NCBI GenBank assembly: GCA_910575055.1
Contig: CAJTDC010000006.1
Location: 1-64,000 of the forward strand
From: Clostridia bacterium
Lineage (GTDB): Bacteria; Bacillota; Clostridia; Lachnospirales; Anaerotignaceae
Length of the DNA: 64,000 nt
Direction: 5' to 3'
The translations under genes were made by a program, and so were the position numbers. Below the pieces are notes generated by a model, which did not search any database, was not told where the DNA came from, and saw only the letters and a program-made list of their open reading frames with translations. Positions 36,263-45,699 of this stretch are shown here, piece by piece (position 1 is the stretch's first letter; the number at the start of each line of letters is the position of its first letter).

Positions 36263-36916
36263 ATGAGAAAATTTGATGCTGTAATATTTGATATGGACGG
36301 ACTTATGGTAGATACGGAAAGAATGATGCAAAAAGAAGTAAAAGAGATTATAAAAGAAATGGGATTTTCAGTAACAGAAGAAATTACATTAAAATTAATT
36401 GGACTGACTGATAGTAGAACAAAAAATATTTTAGAACAAGAATATGGAAAAGAATTTCGCCATGACATATTTTTAAAAAAGCTATTAGACAGAAAAGAAA
36501 TGGTATATCATAATGATGAAATTCCTGTAAAAAAAGGTTTGTGGGAACTGCTGGAATTTTTAAAAAAAGAAAATATCAAAAGCATTGTAGCAACAGGAAG
36601 TGTTAGAGAAAGTATGAATTTGATATTACAAAGAACAGGTATATTAGAGCATTTTACGCTTTCTGTATGTGGTGATGAAATAGAAAGAGGAAAACCTTAT
36701 CCGGACATTTTTTTAAAAGCTGTAGAAAAATTAAATGTATCTCCAAAAAGATGTTTGATATTAGAAGATTCTCAAAATGGTATTATTGCAGCAAAAAGTG
36801 CAGGAATAGAAGTGATATTTATAAAAGATTTGGTAACACCAGAAAAACAGTATATAGAGCAAATTTATGCAGAATGTAGTGATTTATCAGATGTCATACA
36901 ATATTTAAAAAAATAA
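36263..36916 (+). CDS. HAD-superfamily sugar-phosphatase/beta-phosphoglucomutase-like
   Basis: HAD hydrolase with a C1-type helical cap, 217 residues. Motif I FDMDGLMVDTE has both catalytic aspartates; motif II is the VATGS threonine/serine; GDEIERGKPYPDIFLKA supplies the motif III lysine; LEDSQNGIIAA is motif IV. Likely a phosphatase acting on a small phosphorylated sugar; beta-phosphoglucomutase is an alternative. I chose ATG 36263; the frame is open from a TTG at 36245 that lies in the GGGGG site. Confidence 0.85.
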   Translation: MRKFDAVIFDMDGLMVDTERMMQKEVKEIIKEMGFSVTEEITLKLIGLTDSRTKNILEQEYGKEFRHDIFLKKLLDRKEMVYHNDEIPVKKGLWELLEFLKKENIKSIVATGSVRESMNLILQRTGILEHFTLSVCGDEIERGKPYPDIFLKAVEKLNVSPKRCLILEDSQNGIIAAKSAGIEVIFIKDLVTPEKQYIEQIYAECSDLSDVIQYLKK

Positions 36917-36931
36917 GGAGAATATAAAAAA

Positions 36932-37264
36932 ATGAGTGGAAAATTGAAAAATATTGAAAAAGGTACAACATTGAAATTGAAACAACAAATAACATATCAA
37001 CAAGGACAAATTGTAAGTAAAACATTAGTACAAAATGAAGCAGTTAGTTTAACGTTGTTTGCATTTGAAAAAGGAGAAGAAATTAGTACACACGCAGCAG
37101 GAGGAGATGCTCTAGTAACAGTTTTAGAAGGAACAGGAAAATTTAAAATAGATGGTAATGAGTTTATATTGCAGGAGGGAGAAAGCATTATTATGCCGAA
37201 AGATATACCACATTCCGTATATGGGCAAGAAAGATTTAAAATGCTTTTAAATGTTGTGTTTTAA
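36932..37264 (+). CDS. Small cupin-domain protein
   Basis: Single-domain cupin of 110 residues. The EEISTHAAGGDALVTVLEGTG stretch corresponds to cupin motif 1 and LQEGESIIMPKDIPHSVYG to motif 2; His and Glu metal ligands are only partly kept. Function not evident; such small cupins often act as sugar isomerase-like or sensor proteins. It lies 15 bp after the HAD gene, with AAGGAG before the ATG. Confidence 0.8.
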   Translation: MSGKLKNIEKGTTLKLKQQITYQQGQIVSKTLVQNEAVSLTLFAFEKGEEISTHAAGGDALVTVLEGTGKFKIDGNEFILQEGESIIMPKDIPHSVYGQERFKMLLNVVF

Positions 37265-37291
37265 TGAAAAAGTAAAAAGGGGAGATAGTAT

Positions 37292-38284
37292 GTGACAATA
37301 GCTGAAATTGCAAAACTGGCGGGAGTATCTAGTGCTGCGGTATCTCGCTATTTGAATAATGGATATATCAGTGATGAAAAAAAGCAAAAAATAAAGCAAG
37401 TTATTGAACAAACAGGATATAGACCTTCACTACAAGCACAAACATTGCGAACTAAAAAATCAAAATTGATAGGTATTGTATTACCAAAAATTAATTCAGA
37501 AACCATAAGTAGAATTGTAGCAGGTATCAGTTTAATACTATCAGAGCAAGGCTTTCAAATATTGCTTGCAAATACAGAAAATAGTGTAGAAAAAGAACTA
37601 GAATATTTGAGTGTTTTTCAAAATAATAATGTAGAGGGTATTATATTTATAGCAACATTGCTCAGAAAAGAACACGAAAAAATTATAAAACAAATCGGTG
37701 TACCAGTGGTAGTAGTAGGACAAAAAGTGAATTATACAAGCTGTATTTATCATAATGATTTTTTAGCTTCAAAAGAATTGACAGAAATTATGATTTGTAA
37801 TGGTAGAAAACAGATAGCATATATAGGTGTTACTACAAAAGATAAAGCAGCAGGATTAGAAAGAAAAAAGGGATATTTAGAAGCATTAAAATCATATCAT
37901 ATTGCAGCAGAACAAGATATTATGACAGAAAGTGATTTTTCAATGGAAGCTGGATATGATGCAATGAAAAAATTATTTGAAAGTGGTAAGAAAATAGACG
38001 GCATATTTTGTGCAACCGATTTCATAGCAATAGGGGCTATGAAATATTTAAAAGAAAAAAAAGTAAATATACCAAATGACATACAAATTGTAGGAATAGG
38101 ACACACAAAGTTGTCAAGCATTATTACACCTACATTAACAACAGCACATTTTTATTATAAAACAAGTGGGCAAGATGCTGCTGAGATGCTTTTAACATTA
38201 TTGAAAGAAGAAAAAAAGGTAATTAAAGAAATAAAACTTGGATTTGAAATAATAGAACAAGAAAGTACACAAAATAATAAATAA
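37292..38284 (+). CDS. scrR: LacI-family regulator of sucrose utilisation
   Basis: Repressor of 330 residues. Helix-turn-helix at 1-22 (TIAEIAKLAGVSSAAVSRYLN), hinge helix around PSLQAQTLRT, then the sugar-binding core. The start is GTG 37292 with AAAAGGGGAG upstream; the overlapping ATG at 37290 is followed at once by a stop. A long hairpin terminator separates it from the PTS gene, whose promoter region carries a perfect palindrome of LacI-operator type, so it very likely represses the sucrose operon. Effector (sucrose-6-phosphate or fructose derivative) is inferred from context. Confidence 0.85.
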   Translation: MTIAEIAKLAGVSSAAVSRYLNNGYISDEKKQKIKQVIEQTGYRPSLQAQTLRTKKSKLIGIVLPKINSETISRIVAGISLILSEQGFQILLANTENSVEKELEYLSVFQNNNVEGIIFIATLLRKEHEKIIKQIGVPVVVVGQKVNYTSCIYHNDFLASKELTEIMICNGRKQIAYIGVTTKDKAAGLERKKGYLEALKSYHIAAEQDIMTESDFSMEAGYDAMKKLFESGKKIDGIFCATDFIAIGAMKYLKEKKVNIPNDIQIVGIGHTKLSSIITPTLTTAHFYYKTSGQDAAEMLLTLLKEEKKVIKEIKLGFEIIEQESTQNNK

Positions 38285-38288
38285 ATAT

Positions 38289-38345
38289 AAAACTGCCAAT
38301 ATAGTGTAAAATAACTAAAAACACAATATATTAGGCAGTTTTTGT
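38289..38345 (+). terminator. Long hairpin terminator after the LacI-family gene
   Basis: AAAACTGCC at the base pairs with GGCAGTTTT; AATATAGTGT and ACACAATATATT pair imperfectly higher up. It ends in TTTTT. Confidence 0.7.
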
Positions 38346-38390
38346 TGCTATTTACAGAAAATAAATAAAATAATTTGTGTATTTTGGCTC

Positions 38391-38419
38391 TATACAATAC
38401 AGATAAAAATAGCTATAAT
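38391..38419 (+). promoter_or_regulatory. Promoter of the sucrose operon
   Basis: TATAAT at 38414-38419 with a weak -35 TATACA at 38391-38396 (17-bp spacer). A weak -35 is usual for catabolic promoters. Confidence 0.5.
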
Positions 38420-38430
38420 ATGAAACAAGA

Positions 38431-38448
38431 TATGAAATCGATTTCATA
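38431..38448. promoter_or_regulatory. LacI-type operator for the sucrose operon
   Basis: A perfect 18-bp palindrome, TATGAAATCGATTTCATA, with a central CG as in LacI/GalR-family operators. It starts 12 bp after the -10 box, so a bound repressor would cover the transcription start. Confidence 0.8.
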
Positions 38449-38497
38449 ATAAGAGCAGAATTTTAATAAAAATAATATAATTTAAGAGGGTGAATTT

Positions 38498-40405
38498 ATG
38501 GATTATAAACAGACGGCAAAAGAAGTTTATGAAAAAATCGGTGGAAAAGAAAATTTAATTTCAGCAGCACATTGTGCCACAAGATTAAGACTTGTTATAG
38601 CAGATAATCAAAAATGTAACAAAGAAGCAGTAGAAGAAATTGACGGTGTAAAAGGTGTATTTTTTGCTTCAGGACAATTACAAATTATATTTGGAACAGG
38701 TATTGTAAATAAAGTATATGATGAATTTATAGCAGTTTCCGGAATTACAGCAAGTACAAAAGAAGAAGTCAAAGCAGCAGCAACTGCTCAAACAAATTGG
38801 TTTAAAAAAGGTATTAAAACATTAGGAGATATATTTGTGCCAATTATACCAGCTATTGTGGCAAGCGGTTTTTTAATGGGCATTATGGAGTCGCTCAATT
38901 TTATGGTAAATAATGGTATTGTAAATATTGACACATCAAGTTCTATTTATGTTTTTGCACAACTTTTTAGTAATACAGCATATACATTTTTGCCTATACT
39001 GATTGCAGTAAGTGCAGCAAAAGTATTTGGAGGAAATCCATTTTTAGGTGCAGTTATAGGTATGATAATGATACACCCTAATTTGCAAAATGCTTGGACA
39101 GTAGCAACAGAGGGAGTATTGCAGAAACAAAGTGTATTTTTTGGACTATATAGTATAGATATGGTAGGGTATCAAGGACACGTAATACCAGTTATTATAG
39201 CAGTTTGGGTATTGAGTACCATTGAAAAGAAATTACATAAAATTGTGCCAGCAATGTTTGATTTATTTGTAACGCCACTTGTCAGTGTATTTGTAACAGG
39301 TTATTTGACATTAGCAATTATTGGACCTATATTTGTATTGATTGAAAATGGAATATTAGGTGGTGTACAATGGTTAATTGCATTGCCTTTAGGTATAGGA
39401 AGTTTTATAATGGGTACAGCATATGCAACAACAGTAGTATCAGGTATTCATCATATGTATACCATTATAGATTTGGGACAAATATCACAGTATGGTATGA
39501 CATATTGGTTGCCTTTAGCTTCTGCGGCAAATGTAGCACAAGGTGCAGCAACACTTGCAGTTTCATTAAAAACAAAAAATAAAAAATTAAAATCAATGGC
39601 ATTACCATCTTCATTAAGTGCATTTTTAGGTATTACAGAACCTGCAATATTTGGTGTTAATATGAGATTTTTTAAACCTTTCGTAGCAGCATCTATAGGC
39701 GGTGGTTGTGGTGCATTGTATGCTTCTATAGTAGGTTTAGGTGCAACAGGAACAGGTGTAACAGGCTTGTTTGGTATATTGCTTCATTTACATAGACCTA
39801 TGCAATATATCATTACTATAGCGATAGCAATAGGAGTATCATTTGTATTAACTTGGATATTATGGAAAGATGAAGAACCAAAGAAAACAGAACAAACACC
39901 AGAACAAACACAACAAATAACAGTAGAAGAACAAAAAGCAGAAATAAAATCAGAAGATAAAACAGTATATAGCCCTATCAAAGGTAAAGTGATTGCATTA
40001 AGTTCTGTAAAAGATGAAACATTTGCAGGAGAATTTTTAGGAAAAGGCGTTGCAATACAACCAGAAGAAGGTAAAGTAGTAGCACCATTTGATGGAAAAG
40101 TAACAGTAGTAATGGATACAAAACACGCTATAGGTATGACAAGCGATAGTGGTGTAGAAATATTAATACACGTAGGTATGGATACAGTGCAGTTAAATGG
40201 AAAACATTATCAAACACACGTCAATGTAGATGATGTTGTAAAAAAGGGAGATTTGCTTTTAACATTTGATAAAGAAGCGATTGTTGCAGAGGGATATGAA
40301 ATTACAACACCTGTTGTTGTTACAAATACAACAGATTTTAAACAAGTAAATGGCTTGGCAGAAATACAAGCACAAAAAGGTGATGCTATTATAAACATTG
40401 AATAA
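38498..40405 (+). CDS. scrA: PTS EIIBCA transporter, probably sucrose-specific
   Basis: Imports and phosphorylates a disaccharide. All domains are in one 635-residue chain: EIIB (1-85) with phospho-Cys26 in AAHCATRLRL, EIIC (about 105-460) with some ten membrane helices, and EIIA of the Glc type (about 485-620) with phospho-His in ILIHVGMDTV. A Gln/Glu/Thr linker joins C and A. The sequence alone fits sucrose, trehalose or beta-glucoside carriers; the next genes (GH32 hydrolase, fructokinase) point to sucrose. Product: sucrose-6-phosphate. Confidence 0.88.
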   Translation: MDYKQTAKEVYEKIGGKENLISAAHCATRLRLVIADNQKCNKEAVEEIDGVKGVFFASGQLQIIFGTGIVNKVYDEFIAVSGITASTKEEVKAAATAQTNWFKKGIKTLGDIFVPIIPAIVASGFLMGIMESLNFMVNNGIVNIDTSSSIYVFAQLFSNTAYTFLPILIAVSAAKVFGGNPFLGAVIGMIMIHPNLQNAWTVATEGVLQKQSVFFGLYSIDMVGYQGHVIPVIIAVWVLSTIEKKLHKIVPAMFDLFVTPLVSVFVTGYLTLAIIGPIFVLIENGILGGVQWLIALPLGIGSFIMGTAYATTVVSGIHHMYTIIDLGQISQYGMTYWLPLASAANVAQGAATLAVSLKTKNKKLKSMALPSSLSAFLGITEPAIFGVNMRFFKPFVAASIGGGCGALYASIVGLGATGTGVTGLFGILLHLHRPMQYIITIAIAIGVSFVLTWILWKDEEPKKTEQTPEQTQQITVEEQKAEIKSEDKTVYSPIKGKVIALSSVKDETFAGEFLGKGVAIQPEEGKVVAPFDGKVTVVMDTKHAIGMTSDSGVEILIHVGMDTVQLNGKHYQTHVNVDDVVKKGDLLLTFDKEAIVAEGYEITTPVVVTNTTDFKQVNGLAEIQAQKGDAIINIE

Positions 40406-40424
40406 TATTTTGAGGTGAAAAATT

Positions 40425-41858
40425 ATGAATGTATTACTTCAATATTTAAGCAAACAAGTAGATATCATAGAAAAAGATGCTTTTTCAATAATGAAGCAAC
40501 AAAAATGGAGAGCAGAGTATCATTTGATGCCCCCTGTGGGTTGGCTGAATGACCCGAATGGTTTATGTATGTATCAAGGAGAATATCATATCTTTTTTCA
40601 ATATTCTCCATTTGATGTAGAGGGCGGATTAAAATTTTGGGGACATTATAAAAGCAAAGATATGCTTCATTGGCAATATTTAGGCGTTTCTCTTTATTCA
40701 GACCAACCTTATGATGTACACGGTGCATATTCAGGCTGTGCCTTTATAGAAAATGGAAAAATGTATTTGTACTACACAGGTAATATAAAATTAGAAGGAG
40801 ATTTTGACTATATCAATGAAGGAAGACAATCTAATACAATATTAGTAGAAAGTGATGATGGTATTCATTTTAAAGAGAAAAAATGTATACTTACACAAAA
40901 AGATTATTCAGATGGTTTGACACTTCATGTACGTGACCCTAAAGTTTGGAAAGAAAATAATACTTATTATATGGTATTAGGAGCAAGAACAAAACAGCAA
41001 AAAGGTGTTGTATTGTTATATATTTCTGATGATAAAGTAAATTGGAAATTTAAAAATACATTAACAACGAAGCAAAATTTTGGATATATGTGGGAGTGTC
41101 CTGACTTGTTCGAATTAGAAGGGCAAAAAATACTTTCTGTTTCTCCTCAAGGATTACAAATGCAAGGAAGAAATTATCAAAATATACATCAATCTGGGTA
41201 TTTTTTGATGCAAGGAGATTATGAAAATTATACATTACAAAATTTTAAAGAATGGGATAGAGGATTTGATTTTTATGCTCCTCAAACATTTTTAGATGAA
41301 AAGGGCAGAAGAATATTGATAGGATGGGCAGGTATACCAGATGAGAAAGGATATACTAATCCAACAGTAAAACAAAACTGGCAACATATGTTAACAATGC
41401 CAAGAGAATTAAAATATCAAAATGGAAAAATTTATCAAATGCCTGTACAAGAAATCAAACAGCTTAGACAATATGAAATTGCTATAAAAAATAATATGAC
41501 AATAATACCTTCTTTTGAATTAGAAATAAATAATAAAAGTGGAGAAAGTTTTTCTATTGAAATAGATAACGATGCTATTATAAAATTTGATAAAGAACAA
41601 TGTTATTTTGAAGTTTGTTTTAAAGGAGAAATGGGAGCAGGCAGAAAAAGCCGTTCTGTAGATTTAAAACAATGTAACAAAGTAAATTTATTTGTTGATA
41701 AATCTATACTGGAAATATATATTAATGAGGGAGAAGAAGTATTTTGTACAAGATTTTATCCACAAAATGATGAAATTGTGTTATACTATCATTGTGACAT
41801 AGAGTATTGTAAAATGTGGCATATGAATAGCTATAGTATGGGGAGGAATATGATATGA
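40425..41858 (+). CDS. scrB: Sucrose-6-phosphate hydrolase (GH32)
   Basis: Splits sucrose-6-phosphate into glucose-6-phosphate and fructose. Glycoside hydrolase family 32, 477 residues: the nucleophile lies in GWLNDPNGL, RDP (HVRDPKVW) is the transition-state stabiliser and ECPD (WECPDLF) holds the acid/base Glu. A C-terminal beta-sandwich follows from about residue 340. It lies 20 bp after the PTS gene and overlaps the fructokinase gene by 4 bp. Confidence 0.94.
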   Translation: MNVLLQYLSKQVDIIEKDAFSIMKQQKWRAEYHLMPPVGWLNDPNGLCMYQGEYHIFFQYSPFDVEGGLKFWGHYKSKDMLHWQYLGVSLYSDQPYDVHGAYSGCAFIENGKMYLYYTGNIKLEGDFDYINEGRQSNTILVESDDGIHFKEKKCILTQKDYSDGLTLHVRDPKVWKENNTYYMVLGARTKQQKGVVLLYISDDKVNWKFKNTLTTKQNFGYMWECPDLFELEGQKILSVSPQGLQMQGRNYQNIHQSGYFLMQGDYENYTLQNFKEWDRGFDFYAPQTFLDEKGRRILIGWAGIPDEKGYTNPTVKQNWQHMLTMPRELKYQNGKIYQMPVQEIKQLRQYEIAIKNNMTIIPSFELEINNKSGESFSIEIDNDAIIKFDKEQCYFEVCFKGEMGAGRKSRSVDLKQCNKVNLFVDKSILEIYINEGEEVFCTRFYPQNDEIVLYYHCDIEYCKMWHMNSYSMGRNMI

Positions 41859-42811
41859 AAAAATTGGTAGCAATAGGAGAAGCATTAATTGATTTTATAC
41901 CAACAGAGAAGGGCTGTTCTTTGGGAGAAGTAGATACATTTCACCCTGTTACAGGGGGAGCACCTGCAAATGTTTGTGGCGCATACACAAAATTAGGCGG
42001 TGTATCTAATATGATAACACAATTAGGTAAAGATGCTTTTGGAGATAAAATAGAAAAAGATTTGAAATATTTTGGCATCAATACAGAACATATTTTGAGA
42101 ACAGATAAAGCAAATACGTGTTTAGCATTTGTATCATTGATGGAAGATGGCAATAGAGAATTTTCTTTTTATAGAAAGCCAAGTGCCGATATGCTTTTAC
42201 AAAAAGAAGATATTAACGAAAAATGGTTTGAGGATAGTTTTGCACTACATTTTTGTTCCGTTTCATTGGGAGAATATCCTATGAAATATGCTCATAAAAC
42301 AGCAATAGAATATGCAAAAAAAGCAGGAGCAATGATAAGTTTTGACCCTAATATTCGTTTACCTTTATGGGATAACCACGAAGCATTAAAAAATACAGTA
42401 TTAGAATTTTTACCTTATGCTGATATTTTAAAAATTTCAGATGAAGAATTAGAATTTATTACAGGATATAAAACAATAGAGCAGGCAAAAGATATTTTGT
42501 TTAAGGGAAATGTAAAATTAGTGATTTTTACAAAAGGAGCAGAAGGAGCAGAAGTATATACAAAACAGATGAAAGCTGTTTCAGAAGGAAAAAAAGTAAA
42601 GGCAGTGGATACAACAGGAGCAGGAGATGCTTTTATAGGTTCATTTTTATATCAGCTTTCTGCAGATGGTGTAACAGCCGAAAAACTTTCTGAATTGTCG
42701 GAACAAAAGGCAATAGAATATATGAATTTTTCTAATGCGTATTGTGCTTATAGCGTACAAGGAAAAGGTGCGATTGCTTCTTATGCTACTATGGCAGAAA
42801 TGAAAAAATAA
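41855..42811 (+). CDS. scrK: Fructokinase (PfkB family)
   Basis: Phosphorylates the fructose released by sucrose hydrolysis. Ribokinase-type sugar kinase, 318 residues: GGAPANVCGAYTKLGG is the sugar-binding signature and DTTGAGDAFIGSFL is the ATP/catalytic motif with the base Asp. The start overlaps the previous stop (ATGA), so translation is coupled. Last gene of the sucrose operon. Confidence 0.93.
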   Translation: MKKLVAIGEALIDFIPTEKGCSLGEVDTFHPVTGGAPANVCGAYTKLGGVSNMITQLGKDAFGDKIEKDLKYFGINTEHILRTDKANTCLAFVSLMEDGNREFSFYRKPSADMLLQKEDINEKWFEDSFALHFCSVSLGEYPMKYAHKTAIEYAKKAGAMISFDPNIRLPLWDNHEALKNTVLEFLPYADILKISDEELEFITGYKTIEQAKDILFKGNVKLVIFTKGAEGAEVYTKQMKAVSEGKKVKAVDTTGAGDAFIGSFLYQLSADGVTAEKLSELSEQKAIEYMNFSNAYCAYSVQGKGAIASYATMAEMKK

Positions 42812-42824
42812 TATCAATAATGTC

Positions 42825-42860
42825 AAAAAACCTCCTATGAAAAAACATAGGAGGTTTTTT
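42825..42860. terminator. Bidirectional terminator between scrK and panC
   Basis: A perfect 15-bp stem, AAAAAACCTCCTATG / CATAGGAGGTTTTTT, with a 6-nt A loop, serves both convergent units. Confidence 0.92.
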
Positions 42861-42861
42861 A

Positions 42862-43707
42862 TTATAATGTAACAGAAAAATTATCAATCAAACGTGTTTT
42901 GCCAATAAACACAGCCATAGCAACTAAAATTTGACCTTGCAAATTTTCTATAGGTTCCATACTAATACCATTTACCACATCTACATAATCTACACGTGCG
43001 AAAGGTTCTTTTTGTATATTTGCTTTTAGTGCATCAGTAAGAGCTTTTCCGCTACGTTCACCTTTTGCAATAATTTCTTTTCCTAAAAGTACAGTTTTGC
43101 TTAGTATTAATGCGGCTTTTCTTTCTTCAGCATTTAGATAAACATTTCTGGAAGATTTTGCTAAACCGTCCGCTTCTCTAACAATAGGACAACCTACAAT
43201 TTCAATGTCAAAGGAAAGGTCACGTACCATACGACGAATGACTGCAAGTTGCTGAGCATCTTTTTCTCCAAAAAATGCTTTGTTTGGTTGTACAATATGA
43301 AACAATTTAGAAACAACTGTACAAACACCTTTAAAATGTCCAGGTCTACTTTTACCACAAAGTTGTGTTGTTAAATTTTCCATATCTACATAAGTACAAA
43401 AATCAGGAGCGTACATTTCTTCAGGAGAAGGGTGAAATACCAAATCTACACCAATTTCTTCTAGTATAGCACAATCGTGCTTAAAATCTCTAGGATAAGA
43501 AACTAAATCTTCTGAAGGACCAAACTGTATAGGATTTACAAATACGCTAACTACTGTTTTGTTACACAAAGTAACAGATTGTTTTGCTAAACTAGCATGT
43601 CCTTCATGAAGATAGCCCATTGTAGGCACTAAACCCACTGTTAATCCTTCTTTTTTCCATTGTTGCACTTGTGCTCTCACCTGTGCAACTGTTTCTGCAA
43701 TTATCAT
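42862..43707 (-). CDS. panC: Pantothenate synthetase
   Basis: Joins pantoate and beta-alanine with ATP. Nucleotidyltransferase fold, 281 residues: VPTMGYLHEGHASL contains the HIGH-like motif, FGEKDAQQLAVIRRMV and the SSRNVYL loop are conserved. The ATG at 43707 is preferred, since the longer frame starts at a GTG that is part of the AAAGGTGG ribosome site. Third gene of the panG-panB-panC operon, on the minus strand. Confidence 0.95.
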   Translation of the reverse strand: MIIAETVAQVRAQVQQWKKEGLTVGLVPTMGYLHEGHASLAKQSVTLCNKTVVSVFVNPIQFGPSEDLVSYPRDFKHDCAILEEIGVDLVFHPSPEEMYAPDFCTYVDMENLTTQLCGKSRPGHFKGVCTVVSKLFHIVQPNKAFFGEKDAQQLAVIRRMVRDLSFDIEIVGCPIVREADGLAKSSRNVYLNAEERKAALILSKTVLLGKEIIAKGERSGKALTDALKANIQKEPFARVDYVDVVNGISMEPIENLQGQILVAMAVFIGKTRLIDNFSVTL

Positions 43708-43732
43708 AGTTTGAACCACCTTTCTGCAACAT

Positions 43733-44560
43733 TTAATATAATTTTTCTAAAACGTCATCTTTTATAGTAAAGCTATGTGCAGCATCAGGAAAAGAACCTT
43801 CTTTTACTTCTTTATCATAACGTTGGAATGCTTCTGTCATAATTGTACCAACATCTGCATATTTTTTTACAAATTTTGGAACATAATCTTTAAACATACC
43901 TAACATATCCTGATAAACTAAAATTTGTCCATCACAACCAACACCGCCGCCAATACCTATAGTAGGAATAGTTAATTTTTCAGAAATCATTTTTGCTAAA
44001 CGGTCAGGAACACATTCTAAAACTATAGAAAATGCACCTGCTTCTTGCAAAACTAGGGCATCTTCAATCATTTTTTTGGCAACAGCTTCATTTTTACCTT
44101 GTACTTTAAAACCACCTAACATATTAACAGATTGAGGTGTCATACCTAAATGCCCCATAACAGGAATTCCAGCAGAAGTAATTGCTTTAATTTGTGGAAC
44201 GACTTCAATACCACCTTCCAGTTTTACTGCACCTCCACGACCTTCTTTCATTAAACGACCTGCATTTACTACAGCATCGTAAACAGATGTTTGATAAGAC
44301 ATAAAAGGCATATCAATTACAACTAATGTGTTTTTACAGCCTCTAGCAACAGCACTTCCGTGATGTATCATATCCTCCATAGTAACAGAAAGTGTGTCTG
44401 TATAACCTAATATGACATTACCAAGAGAGTCGCCTACTAATATGCCATTGATACCAGCTTCATCTATTAGTTTAGCTGTAGAGTAATCATAGGCTGTAAG
44501 CATAGAAATTTTTTCGCCGTTTTCTTTCATACTTTGAAATGTAGATATTGTGTTTTTCAT
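43733..44560 (-). CDS. panB: 3-methyl-2-oxobutanoate hydroxymethyltransferase
   Basis: Makes ketopantoate from alpha-ketoisovalerate and methylene-THF. TIM barrel of 275 residues: [27 protein letters not shown] with the metal-binding Asp, KLEGG and [20 protein letters not shown] are conserved. The start overlaps the upstream gene by 4 bp. Confidence 0.96.
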   Translation of the reverse strand: MKNTISTFQSMKENGEKISMLTAYDYSTAKLIDEAGINGILVGDSLGNVILGYTDTLSVTMEDMIHHGSAVARGCKNTLVVIDMPFMSYQTSVYDAVVNAGRLMKEGRGGAVKLEGGIEVVPQIKAITSAGIPVMGHLGMTPQSVNMLGGFKVQGKNEAVAKKMIEDALVLQEAGAFSIVLECVPDRLAKMISEKLTIPTIGIGGGVGCDGQILVYQDMLGMFKDYVPKFVKKYADVGTIMTEAFQRYDKEVKEGSFPDAAHSFTIKDDVLEKLY

Positions 44561-45405
44561 TTTTCTTCTCCTTTCAAAATCTCCCTCATATTGCTGTAGT
44601 TTGTGTTAGAATGTTTTTTTTCAGCAATTTCTATTAATGCACGAGAAAGAGGAATATAAATTTCTTTTTGTTTCTGAGAAAGACAGTTTAAATGTTTTGC
44701 TATAGTAGAGATGTCCCCGCGTTCTATAGGACCGGTTAAACTTTGTTCTGCTCCTTTTTGTAATATGTGTTTCATATTTCCTTGTGCTAAAGGAGATAGT
44801 GCAGAACGTGCTTCTTGTTCTGTAAAACCGCATTGCTGCATTAAGTCAAATGCAGTATTCATTAAAGCAATTACTAAATTACTTGACATAACTGCTGAAG
44901 CGTGATAAGCAGTTTTACAATTAGAAGAAATTGTTTTGATACGACAGCCATAAAATAGATTTTTTATTTCCTCTAAATGAGTAGGATGTCCCTCCAAGAC
45001 AAAAAAAATATCCGTCAATTCTTCATAAGCGTGAAATTTATCGCTTATGGCAAAAAGCGGATGAACAGAATATCCAAAGGCACCAGTTTTTTCTATGCCA
45101 GTAAAAGCCTCACTAGCAGAAAGTGTGCCGCTGCAATGACAAATATATTTTCCATATATTGGCATATTTGCAATTTGTTGAAAAACTTGTGTTAAGCTCC
45201 CATCAGGAACTGTTAAAAATAGAACGTCACAAACATTAACGATTTCTTCTATAGTATCAAATACTTTTGTTTGTGTAAACCGTGCTGCCTCTGCCGCTGA
45301 TTGATTGCTTCGACTGTAATAGCCTGCAACAGAATAATTACGTTGTACAAAAAATTTTCCTAGAGTGCAGCCGACTTTTCCTGCTCCAATTAATCCAATA
45401 TTCAT
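44557..45405 (-). CDS. panG: Rossmann/DUF2520 protein, probable PanG-type ketopantoate reductase
   Basis: A 282-residue protein with an N-terminal NAD(P) fold ([16 protein letters not shown]) and a C-terminal all-helical DUF2520-type domain (about 150-265). Proteins of this layout include PanG, described as a ketopantoate reductase in bacteria lacking panE. Here it is the first gene of a pan operon, coupled to panB, and no panE is seen, so the role fits: ketopantoate to pantoate with NADPH. panD is not adjacent. GGAAGGTG precedes the ATG. The assignment is strong by context and moderate by sequence. Confidence 0.75.
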   Translation of the reverse strand: MNIGLIGAGKVGCTLGKFFVQRNYSVAGYYSRSNQSAAEAARFTQTKVFDTIEEIVNVCDVLFLTVPDGSLTQVFQQIANMPIYGKYICHCSGTLSASEAFTGIEKTGAFGYSVHPLFAISDKFHAYEELTDIFFVLEGHPTHLEEIKNLFYGCRIKTISSNCKTAYHASAVMSSNLVIALMNTAFDLMQQCGFTEQEARSALSPLAQGNMKHILQKGAEQSLTGPIERGDISTIAKHLNCLSQKQKEIYIPLSRALIEIAEKKHSNTNYSNMREILKGEEK

Positions 45406-45522
45406 AGGACATCACCTTCCTTTTTTGATAGATGACGTTCGTTTTTTAGAAAATGGGTATTTTTGCAATATGCCTTATTACATCAGGTATAATTTCCTTT
45501 GGAATACTATCCATCGTAAATC

Positions 45523-45551
45523 AGTATAGCATAGTCATAAAAGTATGTAAA
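45523..45551 (-). promoter_or_regulatory. Promoter of the pantothenate operon
   Basis: On the minus strand, TTTACA (45551-45546) and TATACT (45528-45523), 17-bp spacer. Confidence 0.7.
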
Positions 45552-45608
45552 GAATAAAAAAAGCAATTCTTTACAAAAATACCATTACACTTTTTGAATA
45601 AATATTAT

Positions 45609-45637
45609 TTGCGATAAATGACATATTATGTTATAAT
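45609..45637 (+). promoter_or_regulatory. Orphan rightward promoter facing the IS element
   Basis: TTGCGA (45609-45614) and TATAAT (45632-45637), 17-bp spacer. No gene start follows before the insertion at 45700; it may be the former promoter of the ATPase gene now truncated by the IS. Confidence 0.55.
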
Positions 45638-45699
45638 AGCGTTGTTATATTTTGTTAAAAATGTTCAAAATAATGTAAAAAGATACAATATTTAAGTAA

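Larger units (their letters stand above)
45406..45699. other. Non-coding stretch between the pan operon and the IS element
   Basis: 294 bp without a credible gene. It holds the pan promoter (minus strand), its 110-base leader, and a rightward promoter at 45609-45637. No fragment of the AAA+ ATPase N-terminus can be recognised here. Confidence 0.6.

Noticed and set aside
45446-45514. 22-codon minus-strand frame in the pan leader (MDSIPKEIIPDVI...)
   Set aside because: It would begin almost at the transcription start of the pan promoter and has no ribosome site. No regulatory codons such as Val or Leu runs are evident, so a leader peptide is not supported.
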